From: Melampsora larici-populina 98AG31
Lineage: Eukaryota; Basidiomycota; Pucciniomycetes; Pucciniales; Melampsoraceae
Length of the DNA stretch: 64,000 nt
NCBI RefSeq assembly: GCF_000204055.1
Contig: NW_006768783.1
Coordinates: 248,001-312,000, forward strand
Direction of reading: 5' to 3'
Positions 21,492 through 30,747 of the stretch are shown here, piece by piece. The first letter of the stretch is position 1. The number at the start of each line of letters is the position of its first letter. The notes beneath the pieces are model-generated. The model was not told where the DNA came from. It searched no databases and was given only the letters and a program-made list of their open reading frames with translations. The position numbers and the translations under genes were made by a program.

Positions 21492-23473
21492 TCATAGAAT
21501 AACCTTCTGTCCATTTCTTGGCACTTTTCTCCTTACCCACCTCACTAATCCCAACTCTCCTACGATTTTCCTTTCTTCTTCACATCCATCACATTCACAT
21601 TCCTTCTGATCTAAATCAATTCCTCCTACTGAATCAAAACTAAGATGTAATCTCGCACATTTATAACAAAGCCTTCTAGGTCCAATGATAAGTGTTGTAG
21701 ATTCTCTTCTACGACTTCCTACTGCTACCGCTATTCGTTCAGCCAAACTTAAACTATGAGGTGAAACCGCGTCGCCCAATACATTCATAACCTCTGTCTT
21801 TCCCCTGCTACTCCCACTTACATCACGACCTCGTCCTTCGTCCGCTGGACTTGGCAGACTAATAGCCGGTGACAATAATACAACACGTTCGTATATTGGT
21901 GATAATCTATCTGATGGTCCAACAAATTGTCCACAGGATTCGCAGTCGAACCCGTTTGTGACTGCACGGCGTACATGTGCAGCCAAGCTACTCAAATCCA
22001 CTGTTTCTCCATGCTTCAGTGAGCATTGGATGCGGCGAATGCAATTGACCACAAGTGATTGTACCTTCTCATCTGATGAAGTCACTTCTGTTTGAGTTTT
22101 GTTTCCGATTTCGGTCCAAATTGAGCGAACATTGCTTTTCCGACGTCGAGTACCCTTGTTGCTTAGTCTCTCTAGGTACCTAAACCGAGTCAGGCTCGTG
22201 GGTATAGTCAAGAATGGATTATGAGACAAATTGAGGCTTTCAAGACACGGTAGAGCGCATGGCAACGAATTCGGAAGGACTGTTCAAGGGTGCAAAGTAC
22301 AAGTCAAATTGGCATGAAATTTGTAAAATCTAGTCAAAGGATCAAATCAGGACACAAACCAGTAAGCTGATTACGGGACAAGTCGAGTAACTTGATTGAT
22401 CCTAGTACTTCTTCAAGACGGCCTGGTGGAGTAGGTGACCCCTCGAAGCTCAAATACCAACTCACCACCTCGTCAAGATTCAAAAGTGCCAGTGGTAAAT
22501 GATCAAGACCTAATCTAGCCAACGAAAGCTTTCGAGGTGAACCGAGAAGAATGATAGCTTCGAGACACGCCAAGAGTTGTGAAGTAGGTCGATCGACCGT
22601 TTGGATTGCGATTGGCTTAGGCACCTATACTACCCTCAAACCCAAAAACTTTAGTCACACTTGGCGTCCTTGCTTCTCTCAAGGTGGATGAACAAGTGTA
22701 TCGACTGATGGGGAAGATCGTGCATTTTTTTCTGCTCTTTTTTGAGTCCAGCGTGTGACTAACGTTCTCGACGGTTTGACGTACAAAACCCCACCTTGGC
22801 TCTGTAACCATCTTCGGCCATTTTTGCAATAGAATCGCCAATGCCTTTGCTTCCGAAGAGCTCAGTCCACGTCGATAATCTTTGTCTTGAACAGCGATAT
22901 TCTCCAAGAGGATTTCCATATCAGTGGAGATCCGGGCTAAAACACCAAGCGAATAAAGGTAGATGAGTGAACAACTTTCTTGACTTGCGAGTCAAATTTC
23001 GTATAAAGAGACTTGGACCAACCGTAGATTGGAAAGAAGACACCAAGATCTGATGAAGGAGTTTGATTGAGAACCACTTCAAGTGTCTGCAAAGCATTCC
23101 AAAGATCATTCCAAGCTCGATTGGTGATAGCTCTTCGAGTACTCAAGACCACCAGAGCATTTTTAATCCGCCGTCTTGATCCAGGAAAACTTGGGCCTTG
23201 AGCTGATACTGATGCGGATGCGGATGAGGTTGAAGCTGAAGAGCAAGCTGATATTGAAGAATGTAATCGATCTCGAGTGGCGTGATGATGACAAGGACGA
23301 CCGAATGATAAGGATAAAGCGGAGCTCAAACTGGTGTCTGAGTCGTCATCTTCGTCCCCATCTTCGTCTTCATCCTCTTCGTCATCCTCTTCATCCTCTT
23401 CTTCATAGTCATCGTCTTCATCATGTCCAAGCATCCGTTGAGGGTAATGAGAATAAACAGCAGCTGACCTCAT
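21492..23473 (-). CDS. Leucine-rich-repeat protein with acidic N-terminus and Cys-rich C-terminus
   Basis: Model: complement(21492..22279, 22360..22624, 22764..22936, 23023..23473), 558 residues. Introns are 80, 139 and 86 nt with donors GTTTGT, GTTAGT and GTTGGT; the phases agree. The first ATG after an upstream in-frame stop is used. Domains: a strongly acidic Asp/Glu run (residues about 20-47), a Ser/Ala-rich segment, a helical region, then LRRs in exons 3-4 (KLSLARLGLDHLPLALL, IKLLDLSRNQLTVLP, LESLNLSHNPFLTIP). The C-terminal third has CxxC pairs, FDCESCGQ and RLCYKCARL, and a CECDGC cluster, suggesting a bound zinc ion. LRR proteins of this kind are usually scaffolds; the partner is unknown. 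No orthologue name is assigned. Confidence 0.75.
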
Positions 23474-23834
23474 GGTCAACTCTTGTCTTTGTTGGATCAC
23501 ATCCAATCTTCCAGGAATTCACCAGACTCCAGAGGTCAGTCATCTATACGGTCTTCGGGTATCATAGGGTGCGGGGCCGGATTTTTGCGCCCAAATGACT
23601 AGGCCGCAATGCAATCGTGCACCACACCTCTCAGATTCAGAAAGCCTTTCTAGTACTCATAGCATCCACCATCTTTTACACCAAATGTGAAATCCAAATT
23701 TGGATGTGCAATAATCTTATCACCCGCATGTACGTCTTTTGGAAAACTGTAAGGCGGAGTTCATGTGATCAGGGTCTCTTTACCTACCTCAAATCAGAGA
23801 CCGGTTTGGAGATCAAAAGGCCTAGAAGCTGTAT
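23474..23834. other. Intergenic between LRR gene and tRNA-Ser
   Basis: 361 bp shared by the 5' side of the minus-strand LRR gene and the 5' flank of the plus-strand tRNA. No motif stands out. tRNA transcription depends on internal A and B boxes, so this is mainly LRR-gene promoter. Confidence 0.5.
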
Positions 23835-23939
23835 GGTGCTATGTCCGAGTGGTTAAGGAGACGCCCTGCTATGGCTGATTCGTCAGCACAACGTAGGCGT
23901 TGGGTTCTGCCCGCGCGAGTTCGAATCTCGTTGGCATCG
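23835..23939 (+). tRNA. tRNA-Ser(GCU) with 23-nt intron
   Basis: The class II cloverleaf folds by hand. The acceptor stem GGTGCTA pairs with TGGCATC (two G-U pairs) and the discriminator base is G at 23939. D arm: TCCGAGTGGTTAAGGA. The anticodon stem ACGCC/GGCGT encloses anticodon GCT at 23868-23870 followed by A37. The intron 23872-23894 sits at the canonical position after base 37 and includes a GGCTGA...TCAGC self-pairing segment. The variable arm is GGG-TTCT-CCC and the T arm GCGAG-TTCGAAT-CTCGT. Spliced length is 82 nt before CCA addition, normal for tRNA-Ser. It reads AGC/AGU codons. Confidence 0.95.
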
Positions 23940-23965
23940 CGTGATTGGTCTGGCATAGGCCAATA

Positions 23966-23973
23966 TTTTTTTT
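23966..23973 (+). terminator. Pol III T-run terminator of tRNA-Ser
   Basis: Eight consecutive T residues 27 nt after the tRNA discriminator base, the expected RNA polymerase III stop signal. Confidence 0.85.
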
Positions 23974-24057
23974 CAATCTTTTCTTATACTGGGGTCTCAT
24001 CCAAGACGCAAGTACAGCTGTTCTCAGATATTGGCAGATTTTGAGAGCTTTGTGATG

Positions 24058-24582
24058 TTGCTAGATTTAATTTAGAGGTCAAAAACTCAAAAAAACCCTT
24101 TTGAGATTGATAACTCTGCTGCCCATTGACAACTGTGTTTCAGCAACGCAGTGCGGCACAAAAAGGGCATTTCGGGCTGCGTTGCTCTGCAACACGTAGC
24201 ATACAGTCCACAAATTGAGTTATGTTGCTCCTAGCATCACAGCATAAAATAGGCAGGATGAGTTGCGTGCCGGATCACCCCATGTGCAACAGCACCAAAA
24301 AACCTCAAAAATCAACAGTCTTGTGGACCACAACACAAAAAGTGCTGTTGCAGTCAGAAAAGAACCCTGATTCCAAAGACCTTGTTGTATGTTGGGGTTA
24401 CCCGCAACATTTATACAGAATTTGTGCAACAGTGCGGCATGTGAATTCTGCAATGTACCAGCAGCTCAGTGCGCAACAGCTGTGTTGCTGGCCCAGGGTC
24501 ACCATTGGTCCAATTGGCACCAGGAAAATGGAGTTTACTCTGAAAGTGATATAGTTGCGAGTTTTTGATTAAATCTGGCGAC
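24058..24582. repeat. GC-rich repeat with weak terminal inversions
   Basis: The left edge has AGATTTAAT then AAAAACTC; the right edge reads GAGTTTTTGATTAAATCT, its approximate inverse with a 9-base interruption on the left. The interior is rich in CAACGCAG, GTGCGGCA and TGTTGCTGGCCCAGGG, words also found at 6700-6880 and 8414-8530. Likely a non-autonomous element of one family. No target-site duplication was recognised and the boundaries are tentative. Confidence 0.4.
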
Positions 24583-24680
24583 AAAAAAATTCTTCAAAAA
24601 TCTGCCAGTAGATCTTACAATGGCTGCAGTTGAGAAGAATCATAATAAGAAAATCACTCTTTAATTTCACAAAGGAGAAT

Positions 24681-24794
24681 AGTGGTACACAAAGTTCAAA
24701 ACCACATGAAAACCCTACATGAAACCACATGGATTTTTTGATTTTCCCCACAAAAACCAAAAACTCCATGTGGTTTTCAACTTTATGTACCACT
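24681..24794. repeat. Foldback inverted repeat, 28-bp arms
   Basis: Arms 24681-24708 and 24767-24794 match in 26 of 28 positions when inverted (AGTGGTACA...AACCACATG), separated by 58 bp. A partial third copy of the arm core lies between them. A transcript would form a hairpin. Probably a small foldback or MITE; no clear duplication at the edges. Confidence 0.75.
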
Positions 24795-25218
24795 AATAAT
24801 CCATCTTGTGAATATCAATTATATGATATTCTTTTTAGTGGAATTTACTTTCAACTTTGGATGAAATTTGTAAAAAAAAATCTCCAACCAAAAAAGAAAG
24901 TAAAGAGACAAATTGCCTTGTCCCTGAGGGTCTAACCGGGATAATCTTTCTCCCTTATTCTTCTGTACATCAACACTTTCACACAGTTTAACTTTTGTGG
25001 CTTGAACTCTCTTTGGTGCGCTCCGTCAAAAACAGACTACAACTGTTAATAAAAAACTTAGGGGTCATTTCTCACATGGCTCTCAGATTCCTTCTTCTAG
25101 AATCAAGTGTTGATCAGGATCAAGTTTTTTCTCAAAAAGTCAATAGACATTCCAATCTCCAATTTATTTCTCTAAATTTCTTTTCTGGCCACACCTTATT
25201 TTCTATTGCTGCTAGGAA
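24795..25218. other. Spacer, nothing recognised
   Basis: AT-rich DNA between the foldback and the recombinase pseudogene. The ORF at 24995-25243 (plus) has no motif and overlaps the pseudogene on the opposite strand. It may belong to the same decayed element. Confidence 0.4.
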
Positions 25219-25961
25219 TCAGGCTGAGTCCTTGACATTGTGAGGATCAAATGTTTTTAGATACCTGAGGTATGCCATTGACTTACATCTACCTTGTTGT
25301 GTGATCTTATAAATTCTTGTTCCTAGGTTGAATCTCAAGGATGCTCCTCCTACTCTAAAAGAGTGGCCTCTCCATTTCTTCATTCCATGCTGACCCCATA
25401 TTTTTTTCACTCCATTCAGGAACTTTTTTTTCAATAGTGCCTTCAACACATCCTTTTCTTTCAAAGCAGACAGGGGCGTATCAGGGCTTGCTCTTGGGTT
25501 CTTTGCTAACCGTCGTGATATTGCTGCTACCGGATCCAATCCATTTAGTTGCTGTTGTAAATGGATACCTTACACCTCTCCTGGGAGTGCAGTCTTTGCC
25601 TTCAGCAGGTGTAATCTCACAAAGTTCATTCCCTTCTTCACTCCAAAATCTACATGTCTTCTTAGGATAGCTTTGTCTTCTTACAACAGTTTTCATTGCC
25701 TCTCTTCACAGCTCGTAATAATGGCTTTACTACCTTGGGGTCTTCCGCCAGAATCTTTGTGTGTTTGACTATTTGCCAAGCTATAATTCCATGTAAATAC
25801 TTCTTGATTGTGACTGAGCTCAAAGGTCTATCCAGTCTGTTGGTTGAGGCTCCTTTCTCCTTCCCAGCCCACACAATGAAATCATAGACATCTTTGTTGG
25901 TGATCAATCTGGGGTTAAATGCGCCAGCGGTGTGTTTCTTAGTTTCTATGAACTTGGCCAT
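25219..25961 (-). pseudogene. Tyrosine recombinase fragment (YR retroelement or Crypton type)
   Basis: The N-terminal part (25961 to 25662: FNPRLITNKDVYDFIVWAG, IKKYLHGIIAW) resembles the core-binding region, and the C-terminal part (25539 to 25219) has the catalytic box GHSFRVGGASLRF and Tyr in SMAYLRYLKTF. The two halves are in different frames, and the piece with the first catalytic Arg (25481-25696) is disrupted. It resembles the enzyme at 12801-13877 (IGGASLRWNLG versus VGGASLRFNLG) but is a distinct subfamily. No RT was found upstream, so it could be a Crypton or a truncated DIRS-like element. Confidence 0.75.
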
Positions 25962-27084
25962 CCATGATGAGTAACCTTACAATGTCAATTTTTCCCAGCT
26001 TCCTGAGGCATGGTGTGTTTCCCTGCCCTTGACACGTTCTTGGTTGCTCATTTGAAATGTTTAGGTAAGTTGGTCATGGCTCAAGATGAGAGGAAAGGTT
26101 TGATCTGGGCTTAACACAAAGATGCTTTAGGTATTCCAGGATTGGTACCTCCAACATGTCTCTTACGTGTTTTGTTGAGTTGTGAACCCTGGGTAGCCTG
26201 TCTGTGGCATTGTCTTCTGATATGACTTGTTTCAGATTGATGCACACTTGGTGTTCTACCCTAAAATATTTGATTTTAGTGTGAACAAAAACACAATGCT
26301 GATGTTGCTAGGATATTTGGATGATTATGTATTCAAGGCCATGTCACTTTCCTCTTCCTTGGCAGACCACATCAAGTGTGCATTCAATTCTATGTCACTG
26401 CTCCTTTTTGTGGTGCATTCATAATTCCATCTCTGGTCCAATATCTCTATCTTCATCTCTGCAAGCCACTATTCTGTTCAACACTCCCTTGGATCAATAT
26501 GCAGTTTTTCCACAAAGTGGAGCCCAGGCTTCTGATGGATCACGTTGCCTGTGGACTTTGTTAAAACTTGATGTTGACTTGGCTCACATGTTTTTCACTG
26601 TATTTTGGATTTGGAAATGGTTTGATTTGAACACAAAGGGGATCAAAGAAGGCATTTTCTGAAGTTTGAGTCAAGTTTTTTTTATTGTGATGACAAGTGG
26701 ACTGAATATGCTCATAGATCAATATCAGTGCAACTAAGGTACTGATTGACACCCTGCTGCCTTGATTGAAACTATGTGATCATTCACCCTTCTCAAGCCT
26801 AACCTGGCTGCTAAACAACCTGCTACACCCAGTTGCTTTTTTGGCTGTAAAATTGTATATCATGTTGGCATTCATTGACAGCTCACAGCCAAAAATTTAA
26901 CCAGGTGTACTAAGTTATTTTGGCAACCGAGAAAGGTTGGTTTGAGAATGGCTATTGTACAGAAATATTCAAAGGTGTTGTTATTTTGAGTGTGCTATCT
27001 CAAGAAGTTCAACAGACCAGTTCTATATGATTTTTCTCACAATGCCAGTGAAACCTCTCCTTCCCATGCTAATAATCAAACTTA
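25962..27084. other. Repeat-derived spacer, no gene
   Basis: Short ORFs on both strands (26227-26752, 26955-27203) have no recognisable domain. Composition resembles the adjacent decayed recombinase region and it may be further transposon debris. Confidence 0.4.
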
Positions 27085-27091
27085 ATGGAAC

Positions 27092-28624
27092 CAACACCAC
27101 CGGCGCTCCGCTATATTCACATAAATCACGAGCGGAGCAATCTGGGGCTATGAAAAAAAGCCAATCGCTACGCTATCTTTTTGGAGGCGCTATGAAAATC
27201 TGAGAGCGGTGCGGCTTTTCAGACCGCTCCGCTCCGCTATGATGGAATTTCACAACAAATAGCGCCCAAAAGGGCTACAGCGCATAAGTTTAGTCAGCAG
27301 GGCTTTCTTGACCTCCCAAGAGGGCTTGTTCACTAGGTTTATGGCCAAATTGAAGTGTATCGTTTGCAGGGTTGCATCTAGCTTCATGGCTCCTGTTAGT
27401 GTGGATTGAGCCTCTAGCGCCATCTAGGGAAGCCATCCGATGTATGGCAGTCTCTTTGACAGTCCGAAGGCGCTCTATGTAGAAAGCTCTACTTCTTTGT
27501 TGGGATAGGTCATCAATTAAGTGAACTTAGAACACACGTTGATAAAGCTGAATCAATATATCATCCAGCAAGCGATGCAACTGGCCTGTTCCGATTGGTG
27601 TAGTGAGCCACACCATCGATGCTCATCTATTACATTTCACTTATTTTACAAACATTGAAAGTAGATTTAAAAATATGTAGTTCTTCACTTATCTTATATA
27701 AATACTGTTCTTGAACAAATAACCATCACTACCTTATCACTTTAAAAAAAGATCCTAGCTGCAGCAATCAGCCATTTAAAACTAGATCAAAAGTGATTGG
27801 TCCGAGCAAAAGGGAAGATTCATTAGGAACGATTGACTTAGATTGATAAGAATGGAATGGTACATAATCAACATACATTTTGAGTTCATGGTTCTCTATT
27901 TCGCATCTACTGCATTATGGTACCTTATATTAACAATGTCCATAACAATAAATATCAGATGAAGCTAAGTGAAGTTGTCTCATTGTTGAATACACAAGAC
28001 AAAAACTTACTTTATAATGTATCGGGTAAACACATTAAAAACTTGATTCAAGATTAATCGATCGAATCCAATCATAAGCAAAGATCAAAACTGATAAACC
28101 AGCTAATCAGAAATACAAAAACAAGCAATCAAAAACTACAAACAATCAGACAACTACATTAGCCTCGAAAAATCAGAAGATCGAATGAAAAAAGGAAACG
28201 TCAATTTACCAGACATGAGTATGATTTTGGAGAGGATTGTTGAGGTGAGGTGTTAAAATCGAGTGGATTGAGGCTGAAATAAGGAGGTGGTTCGCCAGTC
28301 AAGAATCGTTGGAGTGATTGAAGCATGACGTCAACTCGTGTGATATCAGTTGGAAGTGAGCTTGGGAAAGGTCAATTATGGAAAAAGAAATGTGATAATG
28401 GTTTAGGTCGTTATGGCTTTTCGCTATGCGCTCTGAGGCGCTAGGGCGACACATAGCACAGCGAATTTTTGCTACCTTTTGCAAACCGCTATATGCCTTA
28501 GGCTTTCACCATAGCTATAGCAACGGTTGAAGCCCGCTATGTGGAGAAATGGTTAGCGCGGGCGGGGCGTGCGCTGTGCTACCGCTCCGCTGCCGCTATC
28601 TCGAGCGGAGCGCCGGTGGTGTTG
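27092..28624. mobile_element. Non-autonomous DNA transposon, 1533 bp, 7-bp TSD
   Basis: Perfect 21-bp terminal inverted repeats: the left end begins CAACACCACCGGCGCTCC and the right end is the exact inverse. Both ends are flanked by ATGGAAC (27085-27091 and 28625-28631), so the element is complete. GCTCCGCT/AGCGGAGC and GCTATG words repeat within about 200 bp of each end, as subterminal transposase-binding repeats often do. The interior is AT-rich and non-coding. The 7-bp duplication is near the hAT (8 bp) or P (7-8 bp) pattern; the superfamily is left open. Confidence 0.85.
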
Positions 28625-28628
28625 ATGG

Positions 28629-28751
28629 AACTACAGAGTTGGGTCTGTGAAACATTGGGCCAAGCCAGGGTCCCAGAAAACTTCTTCCTGAACTACAGAG
28701 TTGGGTCTGTGAAACATTGGGCCAAGCCAGGGTCCCAGAAAACTTCTTCCT
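28629..28751. repeat. 62-bp tandem duplication beside the TIR element
   Basis: Copies start at 28629 and 28691 (AACTACAGAGTTGGGTCTGT...TTCTTCCT) and are essentially identical. The first begins inside the right-hand target-site duplication of the neighbouring 1.53-kb transposon. Confidence 0.9.
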
Positions 28752-28902
28752 TGGTATGTGAAGAAAGGAAAAATTGCCAAAGATTGCCCAGGAGGCCAAT
28801 TCATTGCTTTTTTGATCATGCATTTGCAAGGTCAGAAGCACACTTTAGCCACCCCAACATCACATGAAGCCTTGACTACTTTCACCAGCATTTCAAAGTG
28901 AG

Positions 28903-29657
28903 TGTGAGGGGTCAGCTACTTTTTGGCTGACTCTTCACTAAAAAAGGTGAAGTACAGGTGGAATAAAGGTTAAGAAAGTCTTTACTTGGTACACAAGTAA
29001 AGACTTCAGTTAGTTGACCTCTAAGGAGAGGGTTTAGAGCCAGTGGGATGGCGGAGTAATCCTTCAAAGGAGCTTACTCAAGAGCTCTGTAGGGATTAGA
29101 GCCTGCAGAACTTTACACTCTGATTGCTCAAAGGTTCCGCCGGATACTTTACACTCAACTCAGGAGGTATCCTATGTAATTCTAAAGCTTGGTTCTATAA
29201 CTATGTAGTCCCACTAGTTTAGAACCACCACTTTAAAGCTTACAAGGGCTTGAGGAAGGTTGTAGAACTATAAGATCAAATACAATAAAATCACTATACT
29301 CAATATTCTTGGTAAGAATCAAGTAAGTTGTGATGTGGGATTGTGGAAAGATAATAAGTTGGTTCTTCTTCCAAAGTGGGAAGAAGAGGAGTTTATATAT
29401 CCTACACCTAGGCGTCAACTTGTGGTTGGCGCTTAGGTTTGCTTTTCTTTGAGTTAGGTTTGGGTTAGGTTTGGGTTAGGTTTACTATTACTGGTTGAGT
29501 CATAGTAAGTCTTGTTACTTAATTGACTCTTGAAACTGAGCCATGAGTTGTAATTCTTATGGTTTCAGACAAGTTTCATATATTTACATATGTATTACAT
29601 ATATTTACATGTGTGTTTGTTAGTCCGTGGTCCTGTACACAGGGCTCAGGGCTGACA
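28903..29657 (-). mobile_element. Solo LTR, minus orientation, 5-bp TSD
   Basis: In its own orientation it begins TGTCAGCCCTGAGCCC and ends CCCCTCACA, so TG...CA. It is flanked by GTGAG on both sides (28898-28902 and 29658-29662). It shares blocks with the solo LTR at 9091-9801. A GGTTTGGGTTA-type 11-bp tandem at about 29450-29482 has expanded here but not in the other copy. No internal region is present. Confidence 0.85.
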
Positions 29658-29662
29658 GTGAG

Positions 29663-30151
29663 CGCTGGCACTATGACTAACTGGACAGTGATTTACAACT
29701 TTTGCTAGAAAGTGTACTCCTTGGCATTGTATTACATCACCCATGCTACTGAGTTTGACTTAAAAGGATGTTGCAATTTCTCTGACATTGGTATTTCTAG
29801 AGAACAATTTTTCAAGGTAAATAATTAACCTACCAATCCAAGTGGTATGCCAGCCTTTTGTTTGACCATGATACATTCCAATCAGAACAGATTCTTCAGC
29901 TGTAGCTTTCCAGGGTCCTGTCAAGCCTACGTCATTTACAGATCAAATGGGCAAGAAGATTCTCTGAAAACCAGATTCCTAAATCTAGTCTAATCCTGGC
30001 ATATTTTGAAACCTACAGGAAATTTATGTATAAAGCTTGAATCCCAGTGGATTGTGTGCTGCTCTGAATAAATATGCTAAGAAAAGAGACAGTGGCTGTA
30101 TAGATGATCCTCAACGGGAATTTGAGTTGATGTGTCATTGTGTGATAGCAA
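29663..30151. other. Spacer between solo LTR and Ty3 element
   Basis: About 490 bp with no ORF of note and no recognised repeat termini. The first complete Ty3 element inserted at its right edge; its continuation lies at 36407. Confidence 0.5.
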
Positions 30152-30156
30152 TGAGG

Positions 30157-30532
30157 TGTAAGACCTGCGGTCATTACCCAACCATATATACAAATACTTA
30201 AATATTAATACTTAGACTTAAGCTCACCTCATTTATAGTTGTTCTTACTTCCACTCACGTACTGGTTCCTTAGAGATACCGGGACTAATCTCACGCCCTT
30301 TATCCTTCGGAACCAGGTATGGATATTTCTCATTTCTATTTCTTTTCTTTCATTCTTTCATCTTGTAGTCCTTAGAGATACCGGGACTAATCTCACGCCC
30401 TTTATCCTTCGGAACCAGTGTTCTCGTTGGTATTTGAAATACAGATTAGATCTCTTGGGTTCTAGAAACCTATCGACTGTGTTTCACAGTTTCCCGCTCG
30501 AAGTATTGCAGTGAAGGTCTTCAGACCTTACA
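30157..30532 (+). repeat. 5' LTR of first Ty3 element
   Basis: Contains a 49-bp direct repeat (30268-30316 and 30370-30418) starting CCTTAGAGATACCGGG. The 53 bp between the copies begin GTATGG and end TTGTAG, an intron-like layout. The same design, diverged, is seen in the solo LTR at 50553-50947. Confidence 0.97.
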
Positions 30533-30747
30533 CTTTTTTTTTCTCAAACCCATCACGAGATTAAACAAACCTTATCGCGATCAACTCATTCAAAAAAACA
30601 AAACTTAAAAAAAAAAAAAAAAATCAAATTCAATTTTTTTTTCTTTCAATACTTCAAAAAACTCAAATGCGCCACTCCGACTGTTTCAATTCTATTGTAC
30701 ATCGTTGACGCTAGTCTTCCATCACTACTCCACCCTGATCGGCGTGC

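Noticed and set aside
26227..26424. YLDDY string suggesting a reverse transcriptase
   Set aside because: Neighbouring residues do not fit any RT motif and the frame is short; chance occurrence.
29448..29482. GGTTTGGGTTA tandem resembling telomeric repeats
   Set aside because: The period is 11 bp rather than TTAGGG, only about three units occur, and it lies inside a solo LTR whose other copy has one unit.
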